A stretch of 19,204 nt of DNA. Source: RGIG3102 sp964369975 (GTDB lineage: Bacteria > Bacillota > Clostridia > Oscillospirales > Ruminococcaceae). This document shows, in pieces, positions 1 to 10,234 of this stretch. The notes under the pieces were generated by a model, which did not search any database, was not told the origin of the DNA, and saw only the letters and a list, made by a program, of their open reading frames with translations. The position numbers were made by a program, and so were the translations under genes. The stretch covers positions 1 to 19,204 of the forward strand of contig CAYJFZ010000021.1 in the NCBI GenBank assembly GCA_964369975.1, in the 5' to 3' direction. Position 1 is the first letter of the stretch. Each line of letters begins with the position of its first letter.

Positions 1-346
1 TAGACGCGAATCCACCAAGAAATGATAATCCTGGTATTGATGCTAACACATTGTTGAATCCTACGTTTATTCCAGCTTCTTCTGCGACATTTTTATCAAC
101 ATCATTTAAAGATATTCCGGCAATATTTGAAATTCCATCTAACAGTCCAGTTCCTGCGGATATCGCAGCTCCATACGGACCCATCTGACCAATTGCTCCA
201 CTAATCGCTGATTTTGTATTCGAAGCATTTTGGCTAAGAGGTTGATTAAAATTCATCGAAGATCCTAAAACTCCAATCCCCTGAAGAATTCCTTTATTAT
301 TACTTAAAAATGTTTTTAATTTAGTATTATTTCCTTGTATTGACAT
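1..346 (-). CDS. Start of a Gly/Ser-rich probable structural or cargo protein (partial)
   Basis: This frame opens with ATG at 346, one base after the TAA of the large gene upstream (TAATATG), and runs off the left edge after 115 residues. The visible part begins MSIQGNNTKLK and is rich in Gly, Ser, Ala, Asn and Ile, with stretches such as GPYGAAISAGTGLLDGISNI and VLASIPGLSFLGGF. It has no Trp, so it does not test the genetic code. In crAss-like genomes the gene after the large tail/stabilization gene often starts with this kind of low-complexity, glycine-rich segment and is thought to encode a virion or ejected (cargo) protein. I do not recognise a domain, and function here rests on position and composition only. 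The reading frame itself is well supported by its length and abutting start. Confidence 0.7.
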   Translation of the reverse strand, partial: MSIQGNNTKLKTFLSNNKGILQGIGVLGSSMNFNQPLSQNASNTKSAISGAIGQMGPYGAAISAGTGLLDGISNIAGISLNDVDKNVAEEAGINVGFNNVLASIPGLSFLGGFAS

Positions 347-347
347 A

Positions 348-3300
348 TTACGAATAGCTTAAAGTCATTAAAGTTTTTAACGCTAATATAGTAACTAAAT
401 CCTCTCCAGAATATATAACTCGTATTTTTAAAAACTTATCTCTTAATCTTATTGATTTACCTGAGCTTGCTGTAATTACATTTCTCCCCTCATCCTCAGA
501 ATACGTTAAATCATATTTAATAGGGTCAATTACTGCATTTCACTGATCTTCTTTGTATTTAATATTTCCTGCAATTCTTCCAGATTTTTTCATGTCTTCC
601 ATATCTTGAATAACTGACAAGCTATATTGATTTAATATTTTATCGTACACTATTTCAGTGTTTTTGAAATTCTGAGATATTTGATAATTAGGATCAAAAT
701 CGTCTCTTATAGGATTATATTTGGGATTTCATTCGTCATTTTTATAAATTCCCATTTTATTCAAATCGTAAGAATCTCCAATTATTTCAAACTTCAAGGT
801 TTCTGGCTTTACTCTATTAGATATAATCGATATATCATTGAATATTTTTTGGATTCCAGTATATTCATTGACTACAAATTCAAACTCGAATTTTTCTTGT
901 CGATCATATCATTTAGTAGGAGATATTTCAATTTCTTCGTCAAATATTCCTGCTCTTCCATGAATGTATAGATAGTTGCTTATTAGATCTTTATATTCTT
1001 CTTTTTGTAATTTATCTAAATCCTCATAATTAAGGACTACTATTAACGTTTGAGTAATGGAATTAGTTGTCCCAGTAGCCGTTAATTTAACTTTGATTTT
1101 AAAATAATATAATGAATGATCTTCAATTCCGTCATTGTATGTTAAATTTCTTACAGGAATTGATACTCCTGCTATATATTTTCCTTGTGAAGTGCCTTTA
1201 GAATAATAAAAATCAGTAACATTTAAATCAACTTCTACCGACTCTTTTTCAGAATTCAAATACTCCGACTTAACTTCTAGAATTTCTCCGTCAAACTCTC
1301 CAGTAAACAGATTCAATCCAACTATTTCAAAGTCACATATATGATCTCTCCACACTGAATTCGAGTTTTCATCGACACGCTTATTCCATACATTCGTATT
1401 TCGAATTACTTTCAATCCTTTAGTGGTATTTATATTATTGTAAATTTGAGAAAGCATCTTAGACTTCTCTTTACTCATTGAACAAAATAAATTATTTATA
1501 TTTTCAGAGCATAAAGGCATCCAACTATATCTAGTAATTCATTTATCAAGTCTTTCGTTAAAGCATAAACTCCATTCCGTTTTCTGATCTTCATTATAAA
1601 ATGTAAATATTAAATCTCCTTTATATTTGTTGTAATGAGTTTTTACATTTTTTAATCCTATTTCTGGTAGAACATCTTGTTCTGATAAAGACAAATTGTC
1701 ATTTAAGAAAGATTGTACCTTGAAATCAGATATAAATTCAAATCCTTTATTATCAGAAAACCTTCATATTTTTTTAGCAAAAGTATCTACTCCGTATAAT
1801 CCAGTAGGAGTTCTAATTATTGATTCTTTTCAAGAGCTTCCATAATCCGGAGAAATTAAACTTATTTGATTCTGCATAACGCCAGCTCCATACATGTGTA
1901 TAGATTGATTAGTGTTTGTTTGAATCAGTGCTTTTTCATTAATAGGAAGAATTGCTAATCCGTGCTCAAATACGCACATTAGGTTTACTCCTCATTCTAT
2001 CAATTTTGTAATTCCTCCATATTTCCTATCTATGTCTTTATAAGACAATCCTTGAAATATTCTATAGGAATTTCTAAAAACATCATCAACTTGAACATTA
2101 CTAAACATCACTCGATTGTCATAAATGTCTTTAGTATAAGGAGTGTCTTGATATAAGAAATTATACCTAGCTCCTAATGTGGTATTATATCCTGAATTTA
2201 ATTTCCAGCTTTCCTCTATTTTACTAGATACATTTGTTTCTAAAGACCCGTTAGGATAGAAACTCCTATAATTCCCCATTAGCGCATACTCGTCAACATT
2301 GCTTTTATCTATAGATCTTAATCCGAGATTATAATTTGATAAAACTTTGTATGTTACTCAATGCCCCAAATGCTTAGTATTAGTATCTCCTCTGTTAATT
2401 CCAGTCCATTCTTCTTCCGTTGTTGAAATTCCGTTATAATTATCACTTCAACAATTAGGGTCTATGATGGTTTCGTTTACAGGAACATCGGAATCTATGA
2501 AATTTCTAATCATTCTAATAGATACTGTGTTCGTAAAACAATCTCCCCTAAACGCTTTAATATTTTCTACTTCGTCTAAAGCATATCGATCTGTAATCGC
2601 AAAATAAGGACTTCCGTCATTTGCTCTAATTTCTATATATTTCTGAAGAAAATCAGACGAATAATTTTTTATTTTTACATTATATATACTACTAGGACTT
2701 AAAATATTCTCCACTCCTACAAACGGGCAATAAAGACCTCTTGTAATTCTTCAATCTGTATTACTAGTCTCTTCTCCGTCCGTTTTTCCGAAAAAAGAAA
2801 ACTGTCTAACTTCTTCCGAAGAACCAATTTTGGTTGAATATCCCTTATCATTTACGTATGATAAAGCCGTATTCGACGGAATAAAGGTTAATCCAGATTC
2901 TACCGTAATTTCATCCTCTAATTTTATTTCATCATATCCAAATTTAGTTCATTGATTATGTTTTTGCTCTGATGTGTTTCCAAATTGGTTTAAATTATAA
3001 ACCTCTTCTAAAAAGAATTTAGATCCATCTAAAGCGGATTGAATCTCTGGATTTACATTTGCGTCTAAAAATAATAACGCAGAAGATGAAATGTCGTCAG
3101 TTTTTGCTACATTCATTCCAGTTAAGCTCAATCCTCCTCTATTATTTGTAATTGTTTCAGAAAAATAAGATCCGTCACTATTTGACCTTAAACAAGGAGC
3201 GTGACTGTATCTGTCAACACCAATCGATAAGCCTTGTCCTAATATGGTAGGAATTCTTTTTTGCCTTACTACAAAATATCCCTTAACCCCATATTTACTA

Positions 3301-4352
3301 AGTTCCGATGCTAATTCACTATTAACTGATATTTCGTAATACATTGGATAAACTCCTTTGTTTCAAATATCAAATTCATTTCTAGATCCATATATATTTT
3401 CTATATAATTTTTAAAAACGCCTTTAGTGTTAGAATGCAAATTAGAAGAACCCGGAATAAACGTATCTTTAGGAACATAATTTACTTTAGACTTTAAATC
3501 GTCTTTATAATAAACAGAGTAGTCATCTCCTTCATTTATGTTATGAAATCCTTTCCTAAGAACTCCTCCTCGTAAATTATATACAGGAGATAATGTATCA
3601 TCATTCATTATATAAACTATTCCTAGTCTGTATATCTCATCAGGTCAGTAACCTAATTTATAATATGTATTTAGCGGATTATAGTATTCTATTTGCCCAT
3701 CGTCGTCAGAATCCTGTTTTAGATATGTAGATTCTAAATAACCTAGAGATTCCGTTTCTTGTTTTAATGCAACTTTGACATATAAAGATATATTTGCTAA
3801 TTCCGTATCATTCGGTAACTCTTTTTCTACATTACCAAAAAATAGCATATTCTGAACTTGCGCNNNNNNNNNNNNNNNNNNNNNNNNNNNNNNNNNNNNN
3901 NNNNNNNNNNNNNNNNNNNNNNNNNNNNNNNNNNNNNNNNNNNNNNNNNNNNNNNNNNNNNNNTGGTTTACGGATGCTAAATTTATCTTAGGGATAAGGT
4001 TAACATTCCGAAACAATCTTGTTTGTGTGTCAATTTTATCATAGTCATACAAATTTGATTGATGAGTTTGATTTCTTGTTATTATTTTATATTTATTATC
4101 TTCCAGAGTAGTAAATCTAGAATTTACCACTCGTGGAGGATTTTTATCATCAGTAAGTATTAGATTAACAGTTCCGTCATAAGAAGATTGGCATTCTATT
4201 GTAACAGGATGATTTAAGTCGCAATTTATATCAGTTGTTCTGAAATCAACAACCTCTCCATCCTTTAGAACATTTCTCAATGGGCTATATGTTTGATCTA
4301 AAGATCCTTCTTGATCATATTTTTTAATGTATAATTTAGTTTGCTGATTCAT
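348..4352 (-). CDS. Large crAss-like tail/stabilization-type structural protein, TGA read as Trp
   Basis: One continuous frame from ATG at 4352 to TAA at 350-348, about 1334 codons counting the N gap at 3864-3963. It contains 13 in-frame TGA codons (low coordinates 3645, 3363, 2949, 2751, 2448, 2358, 1992, 1830, 1764, 1539, 909, 729, 540) and six TGG. It starts MNQQTKLYIKKYDQEG. Conserved-looking segments include FRNVNLIPKINLASVN before the gap, QNMLFFGNV after it, MCVFEHGLAILPINE, MYGAGVMQNQISLISPDYGSS, W(TGA)KESIIRTPTGLYGVDTFAKK and ERLDKW(TGA)ITRYSW. I recall these from the large crAss-like protein usually annotated 'stabilization protein', encoded next to the muzzle gene. It is expected in the tail barrel or hub. 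In homologues as I remember them, roughly 100 or more residues separate INLASVN from QNMLF, so the 100-N spacer is probably too short. Start is 3 nt after the muzzle stop codon. No transmembrane segment is evident. Confidence 0.85.
3864..3963. other. Assembly gap (100 N) inside the stabilization-type gene
   Basis: Exactly 100 N, a standard placeholder for a scaffold gap of unknown size. Both flanks (INLASVN and AQVQNMLFF) are in the same frame with the placeholder counted, so the real length is probably 1 modulo 3. The flanks share no sequence, so unlike the gap at 8387 this one hides real bases. Confidence 0.9.
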
Positions 4353-4355
4353 AGC

Positions 4356-7300
4356 TTAATTTAATTTAGGATGAAATTTTCAATCTCCTGAATCCTCTAA
4401 ATTTTTTATCGTTTGATTAAACTTAGGGAAAAACACCTTTTTATAAGGACTGAGATTTTTGGTCATAGTAGCAAGAGCATATCCTTTAACTCCATTCTGA
4501 AAAGCATCATCTCTTAAGGTTATAACTGCATCTCCGACATCGGAATAATTCGATGTAATTCACGAATCAACTCATTCGGCAGGAACATCTATTCTCATAA
4601 CGTCGTCTTGATCCAAAAGAAGAACACTCATTAAATCATTATAAACATCTGTGCTTCTATTTATGAAATTATTGTAATCAAGATCGTGCCATAATCCCTC
4701 TGAAATAGTATTATCATTTAAGTAATTTTCGTACTCCTCATCATATTTAACAACTAAATCATCTACTAGTAAATCTATTTTATTATTTCAATTCCATAAA
4801 TCAGATCCAGGTTCAAATGAAAACGTGTAAGACAGCTCAGATAAATCATTAGTCTTGTATTTTTCTTCATTGTTTTGAATTAAATCAGACTCTAACTGAA
4901 CTAATGTAGTAGAAATATGATCAGCTCCTAATAAAACAACTTTATCGACAATCCTTTTAACCAAGATATCTGAATCGGATTTTGTGTATAGATTTAAATT
5001 TAAATCAGAGAATACAAATCTTAAATCATTTCAAGTTGTAGATATCTCAGAATCTCCAAATCTAACATATTCTTTATAATTTACTACATCGTTTTTATCT
5101 ATTACAAGCTTAACTCTTTCTTCTAATTCTATATCTTTAATTATTCACACATGATTAAAAAACTGAAACAAAGCATCTACAGAATCTTTCCACGTAGTGC
5201 CAAATTCTTTAGCTTGCTCAGAATCNNNNNNNNNNNNNNNNNNNNNNNNNNNNNNNNNNNNNNNNNNNNNNNNNNNNNNNNNNNNNNNNNNNNNNNNNNN
5301 NNNNNNNNNNNNNNNNNNNNNNNNNGAAGATTTTTTATTAGTCATTCATTTTGCCAACTGGATAAATTCGGCTCTAGGAATCAAGTTTTCTGGTCCCAAG
5401 TCTCCATAATTAGTTTTTACGTACTGTTTTACGCCATCGCTAGTTATAGATAAATCATCAAGACTATATTTAAGTTCTGAATAATCAGCCTGCGCGTATA
5501 TGTTTTCCCAAGAAGATCCATCTGATTTTATAGGATTTTCTATGATTGAAGATTGTGTTACTACATCATTTCTGCTAGCGTAATCTCAATCTAAGTAGTA
5601 ATAATATAAAGTATTAGGAACTCCTTCTACATAATATTGTTTTTCATCAGATCCTCCACTAGATCCACCTGATCCGTCTTCATTCGGTGCCTCTTCGTCA
5701 TTATCAGAAGATTTAAGAGCCGAACTCGGTTCTTGATATTGTCATTTAGGTTTTAATACTGTTTTTGGAATCTTTTCAGATTCGATTTTTCCTGTATTTA
5801 ATCTAAATAATTTTTCGCAATACAAATTACTATCTATATACTCTGCGTTTAGTTCGTAGAAATCTCCATTCTTAACAGGATCTCCAGTCAATTCAACTGA
5901 TTCGTGTTCTCCGTTTGCAACGAAATTTAAAGTCTTTTTAATATCTAATCCAGTTCATAAATTTCCAGATACGCTTTCCGTTTGATATTTTATCAATAAT
6001 CCTATTTTATTTTCTACAACATACCTAAAGTCGTAATTATCTGGAAAATCATAATTTAAATCCTGTATAGACAAGTCTTCAATATGAGATTGCGACTCTT
6101 TAATAGATTCTTCTTTGCCAGTCTCTTCTATTGTGACATTTCTAAACTTGACTTTGTCCCCAATATTTAATAGTCATTTATCAGGAGTTACATCTTCTGA
6201 AAAATCATTGTATGATCCATAAGAACTATTTAAAGTTGTTGTTGGAATGAAAACTTTGTGAACCGATTTAATTAAATCATTTTTATTTCTAATTTCAAAT
6301 TCGAATATATATATATTTTCAGGAACAAATTTATCAGTAAAATCTATGCTTAATATATTTTGCCCTATAAAATTAAATTCATTATTGTTAATATTTCCAA
6401 TTAATATTGGACTATTATTACCTAAATCTAAATCATATATCCTATAATTTATAATAACGCTACTAGAGTTAAGTACGGGCATCTCGGCATCAAATTGCAA
6501 TGATACATTATCAGCGTTTACCGTGTATTTAAAAACTTCTTCTGCTATTTTTACATTATTAGATGTATAAACAGAGTCAAGAGGTATTTTTACAGATTGT
6601 TTAAATTGATCATATCTTACTATTGTCGAAACTTCTCCAGACAAATAGTTTAAAAATGGATAAGACTCTATTTTTAAGCTATAATCTTTAGATAAATTTT
6701 GTAGAATTCCATTTTCGTAAAAAATAGACTTATATAAATTATGATTAATTGTAGAGTAATCGTGAGATTGACAATCTTCAATGAGTTCCTCACTTCTAAT
6801 AACTGTTCCAGATTTGTCTAATACTGAAATTTTAATATAAAATTTCAAATCATTTTTTAATCTATCGATATGCTCGTGAAATATATCATCATTTGTCAAA
6901 GCTGATACATTGAAATTAATGCTAGCATCGAATGTAGATTCTGAGTTAGGTATTATGTCTTCTGATAAATTCACAGAAGAAACTCCTAATACATATGAAC
7001 TAAAATTAGCTAATCTACATTTAGCTGCTAATCATCCTGGTATTTCTCAAAATACATTATAATATTCATCGGGCATAGGTTCTACGCCTTCTATATAATT
7101 AATTTTACTATCAGGAATACTAATTGGATATAACTCTTTGTTTTCCCCAAGAGAGAAAAAGTCTATATTCTGATAAACAAATCCATTTTTATTGTATCCG
7201 GGAATTGTCAAAAAGAACTGGTCTCCCGGATTTAGAAAAAACAAATCCTCGTCTTCTAATGAAGAATATATGTATAATTTAGATTTTTCTTCAATTAAAC

Positions 7301-7679
7301 TATTATATGAGAAATCTCCTCCAGCTGTATAGTCTATTATTATACTTATATTATCTGAATTTTCTCCAGATTTAGTCTCTAAAACATTTAGAGGAGATGG
7401 ATAAGATCCTATCTCGGTTTCTTTTGTTATAGGATTATAAGAGGCGATATAGATGATATCTCCATACTCTTTCATCCCAATAGGCATAAAGTTTTCGCTT
7501 AATACCACATCTTTCAGCCTGTGATTTCCTTGATCATTTTGCAATATAAACTCATTATCGTTATATGTGATAAAAGTTCCGTTTACAGAATCCGTCAAAA
7601 GATTTTTAGGCGTTGTCAATGGATTTAAATCCATGTTTAGACCTTCTGAAAAGGTGTTTACTGATTCCGTTTTAGCCAT
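4356..7679 (-). CDS. crAss-like muzzle protein (tail), TGA read as Trp
   Basis: Continuous frame from ATG at 7679 to TAA at 4358-4356, about 1107 codons with the gap at 5226-5325. There are 13 in-frame TGA (low coordinates 7047, 7032, 6174, 5955, 5742, 5586, 5346, 5145, 5031, 4788, 4572, 4560, 4380) against four TGG. The N-terminus carries NTFSEGLNMDLNPLTTPKNL, FILQNDQGNHRLKD and GDIIYIASYNPITKETEIG. I recognise this as the hallmark start of the crAss-like muzzle protein (phiCrAss001 gp44 type), which forms the lower part of the tail barrel and is distantly comparable to P22 gp10 tail proteins. The rest is beta-rich and Asn/Asp/Ser-rich. An acidic Gly/Ser linker (EDGSGGSSGGSDEK) lies near residues 672-681. 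The start overlaps the end of the upstream ring gene by 22 nt, and the stop is 3 nt before the next ATG. Confidence 0.88.
5226..5325. other. Assembly gap (100 N) inside the muzzle gene
   Basis: A 100-N placeholder between MTNKKS (right flank) and DSEQAKEFGTTWKDS (left flank). Both flanks translate sensibly in the same frame, and they show no shared end sequence. True length is unknown. Confidence 0.9.
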
Positions 7680-8233
7680 TGTGTAGTAGTTGTTATTACA
7701 TCAGCATCTTTATAGTAGATCTCTTCCATGTCATCTCTTTTCAATCTACAAGATTCTTGATATACTGAAAATTTGTAAGGGTTGTCCATTTTGATTCTAA
7801 ATATTCTACAAAAACGCCAATTTGATTTGCATTCATCTAATGACTTGTATAATATAACAGGATGTCCTTCAAAAAGTTTTCTTTTTAATCCATTTTGTCT
7901 TTTAGATGTATTTTTAAATATTTCATATGTTCGAGTATCTAAACCGAAGTACATATACCCATCATATTTTGTTTTTCTTTCTAGGTATAAAAATCTAGCC
8001 TTTAACCTAGATTTCATAAACCAATATTGCATGAAACGAATTGAACATGAAAACACCTTTCCGCAATAAGCTTTGAAATAATTAGTTTGAAAATAATAAT
8101 CTCCACCAATTATGTTATATCTTCCGAAGTTTCTTCATCCTCTATTCATGATTTTTTTTATAAGAGCTCTGTCTAATTCAGGAAATCTCTCATGTACAGC
8201 ATCCACATAATCATCAACTTTCTTAATTTCCAT
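7658..8233 (-). CDS. Tail ring protein, crAss-like (ring 1 / gp43-like by position)
   Basis: Frame of 191 residues, ATG at 8233 to TAA at 7660-7658. It begins MEIKKVDDYVDAVHERFPEL. One TGA (8135-8137) encodes Trp 33 in RGW(TGA)RNFGRYNIIGGDYY, and three Trp use TGG. A basic middle part follows (RLKARFLYLERKTKYDGYMYFGL). I recall a closely similar crAss-like protein starting MEIKKVEDYVDLVHEKFP with the motif KFDGYYYFGL, encoded just before the muzzle gene. Placement matches the smallest-distance ring protein that joins the neck to the muzzle. Its start overlaps the stop of the previous gene (TAATG) and its 3' end overlaps the muzzle start by 22 nt, typical of translational coupling. The assignment to ring 1 rather than another neck protein is by gene order only. 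With the standard code the first 33 residues would be lost. Confidence 0.78.
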
Positions 8234-8816
8234 TAATAATATTCTTTACCAGCATTAGCATTAGCATATAATACATGTTTTAAATTATTAGTAACATGTA
8301 TTGCCTTTTCTTTTAATTTGGCTCTAGTTTTAAATAGCGCCACGATTCTATATCCTGTAAAGTTTGTTTTAAAAGGATCTATTCCTNNNNNNNNNNNNNN
8401 NNNNNNNNNNNNNNNNNNNNNNNNNNNNNNNNNNNNNNNNNNNNNNNNNNNNNNNNNNNNNNNNNNNNNNNNNNNNNNNNNNNNNNAAATAGCGCCACGA
8501 TTCTATATCCTGTAAAGTTTGTTTTAAAAGGATCTATTCCTCTAAACATTCCTTTTGTAAACATTCTTCTAAACGTATCTCCTTCATACGCTTTTGCAAA
8601 AATACAAGCGCTGTAGGTTGTGGGCAATTCAAAAGTTTCATTATTTTCTACAATATCTTTGAACACTAAAAATGCTGAATAATTAAATATTTCAACACAT
8701 TTATCTTTAGCGTCACTGGTATTCATTACACCCAGTGGTTTTCAATCTTTTAAATCTATTTTAAATTTTTCAAAAGAATGTTTTCCTCCGAAACAATGAC
8801 TTACTTTAAAGTGCAT
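8233..8816 (-). CDS. Tail ring protein, crAss-like (ring 2 / gp40-like), split by a spurious gap
   Basis: ATG at 8816 overlaps the upstream TAA by one base (TAATG); TAA at 8235-8233. As printed the frame is broken because 584 nt is not a multiple of three. If the 100 N and one of the two identical 55-base flanks are removed, 429 nt remain and give a clean 142-residue protein: MHFKVSHCFGGKHSFEKFKI, one TGA Trp at 8742-8744, then MNTSDAKDKCVEIFNYSAFL, SACIFAKAYEGDTFRRMFTK, GYRIVALFKTRAKLKEKAIH and a C-terminus ending ANAGKEYY. I recall the same architecture (NYSAFLVFK, CIFAKCYEGETF, YTGYRI.A.FKTKA) in a crAss-like neck protein located between the two larger ring genes and the muzzle. Role as tail ring is inferred from gene order. 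Confidence 0.78.
8332..8541. repeat. Direct 55-bp duplication flanking a false assembly gap
   Basis: The 55 bases at 8332-8386 are repeated exactly at 8487-8541 on the other side of the 100-N block 8387-8486. Overlapping contig ends of 55 bases are what a de Bruijn graph assembler leaves at a broken node (k near 55). Collapsing the duplicate restores an uninterrupted reading frame. I read this as an assembly artefact, not a biological repeat. Confidence 0.92.
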
Positions 8817-9505
8817 TATAATATAGGTTTGTATGATTTTCCAAAAGTTTTTCTATCTCATCTCACTTTAGCATCTAAGATCATATCCATATCGTTTTGA
8901 GTAAATTTAATTGGAATTCTAGCAGCATTGCACTTTCTCAACCAATCTACTTTAAGAGACTGAGCCATATTGATAAAAGATGGGTTAGATGTCATTAACC
9001 CTTTTTTAAACAAGTGAGAATATGCTACAAATATAGCTATAGCATCCACTTCTTTTTGATTAAGCATTGGAAGACCTTCTTCATCAACTGTTAATCTCTT
9101 GTAAACTACAGTAACGTTGGAGTAATCTCTTGAAAATTGCAAAGCGTTTCCAACTTGATTATATTTAATTAATTTCCCTTTTTTATAAAAAGGAGAATTT
9201 AGTTTTTTTCACGATTCGATATAATTCTCTGTAATTAAATTATTAACAGAATTATATATTGATTTATTAGACGTCATTTGATAGTCTGTAAATGATAAGT
9301 GAACAGACTCAATACTTTCTACATGACACGGTAATTCTATTATTTTATTTTTTGTATCAGTTACATAAAAATCTAAATAAGAATATTTGTTCCCAATTCT
9401 TTCTCACGCTATCATTCCAATTTCCTCAAACTCATCGTAAGTAGGATCTACTCCATATAAATTATTAGCAACTGTATATGCTGTATTAAAATTATATAAT
9501 TTCAT
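8816..9505 (-). CDS. Tail ring protein, crAss-like (ring 3 / gp39-like), TGA read as Trp
   Basis: Frame of 229 residues, ATG at 9505 to TAA at 8818-8816. It begins MKLYNFNTAYTVANNLYG. Three Trp codons are TGA (low coordinates 9404 in IAW(TGA)ERIGNKY, 9209 in IESW(TGA)KK, 8858 in AKVRW(TGA)DRKTFGKSYKPI) and one is TGG (VDWLRKCNAARIP). I recall a crAss-like homologue with NFN.AY, FEEV..VAWNKIGNK, DWLRLCDAARVP, QNDMD.ILEAK and NWNRKIHNKSYKPI; Trp in that homologue falls where TGA occurs here, which independently supports TGA = Trp. The gene lies 2 nt after the previous stop and overlaps the next start by one base. It is expected to be a 12-copy ring of the neck/tail, comparable to head-tail connector proteins; ring number is by order only. 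Confidence 0.82.
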
Positions 9506-9507
9506 CG

Positions 9508-10176
9508 TTATTTCGGTTGTTGTGTATTAGGTGTTACAGGAACATAATAAGATTTATAATATCTTAACTTTTTCTCCAAAATTCTTTTCTTGATTTCGGA
9601 TGTAATGCTAGATATATTTAATACTGCTTCTTCGTCGCAACATGCGTATTCTAACAAATCTCTAGGATCTTTAAATATTCCTATAATTGAAATTTGCTTT
9701 ACATAAGGTGCGTTAAAAATATATCCATCAAAATATCCATCCGAATTAGGTGTAGGCTCGATGTAAACATATGGCTTATGCGAATTTCTCTTTTTATACT
9801 TATGATACAGAAAAGAGTCATCATAATAAACTATATAAGGATTCATCCTATCAGTACTTCCTATATACGATATAGCATCATTTTTTAAATCTGTAAGAAG
9901 TTGAGGTATTTGAAAATGAGACTGCGTGTTAAAATTAGATTCAGAATTACAGCATTTTGACATACTTTTGCAATCTATTTCTACGCAGTTTACAGCATGA
10001 GTAAAATTCTTTGGATTTAAAATCCCCTTTAAGTTCCACTCTTTAAGTATCGCCAACCTTTCTTCTACGATCTCGTCTTCTATTTGCTCTATAGATATAT
10101 TAGGAGTTCCCGAAAATCCTTTTAAGCCTTGAACTATATCAACATATATAGCACTTGCTAATTGTGAAATTACCAT
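9508..10176 (-). CDS. Tail ring/connector protein, crAss-like (ring 4 / gp38-like)
   Basis: Frame of 222 residues, ATG at 10176 to TAA at 9510-9508. It begins MVISQLASAIYVDIVQGLKG, then ISIEQIEDEIVEERLAILKE, followed by a cysteine-rich stretch (NCVEIDCKSMSKCC, residues about 63-76). This order (QLASAI..D...GLKG, then EQ.EDE.V.ERL, then NC.E.DCK..SKC) is what I remember from a conserved crAss-like connector protein immediately after the auxiliary capsid gene. The Cys cluster could bind metal or form an intersubunit contact; that is speculation. Its single Trp is TGG and there is no TGA. A terminator hairpin lies only about 13 nt upstream of the ATG, so expression probably depends on readthrough from the capsid genes. 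Function as a neck ring is inferred from gene order. Confidence 0.8.
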   Translation of the reverse strand: MVISQLASAIYVDIVQGLKGFSGTPNISIEQIEDEIVEERLAILKEWNLKGILNPKNFTHAVNCVEIDCKSMSKCCNSESNFNTQSHFQIPQLLTDLKNDAISYIGSTDRMNPYIVYYDDSFLYHKYKKRNSHKPYVYIEPTPNSDGYFDGYIFNAPYVKQISIIGIFKDPRDLLEYACCDEEAVLNISSITSEIKKRILEKKLRYYKSYYVPVTPNTQQPK

Positions 10177-10189
10177 ATATTTTATGATT

Positions 10190-10221
10190 ATAAAAGAAAA
10201 GCGAGTTTTACCTCGCTCTTC
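10190..10221 (-). terminator. Intrinsic terminator after the auxiliary capsid gene
   Basis: Read on the minus strand, the stem GAAGAGCGAG (10221-10212), loop GTAAAA and stem CTCGCTTTTC (10205-10196, one G-U pair) is followed by TTTTA (10195-10191). It begins 14 nt after the TAA of the auxiliary capsid gene and ends just before the ring-gene ATG. Because no room is left for a promoter, it probably attenuates rather than ends transcription. Confidence 0.75.
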
Positions 10222-10234
10222 TTATTAATTAATA

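Noticed and set aside
681..971. Open frames on the plus strand (also 7782-8069, 9694-9888, 12284-12469, 15446-15706, 16405-16602, 17875-18090)
   Set aside because: All lie opposite strongly supported minus-strand genes, have no recognisable protein features and are rich in Ile/Phe/Tyr as expected from antisense AT-rich sequence.
8233..8816. Frameshift or pseudogene in the small ring gene
   Set aside because: The break is fully explained by the duplicated 55-base contig ends and the N block; the collapsed sequence is intact.
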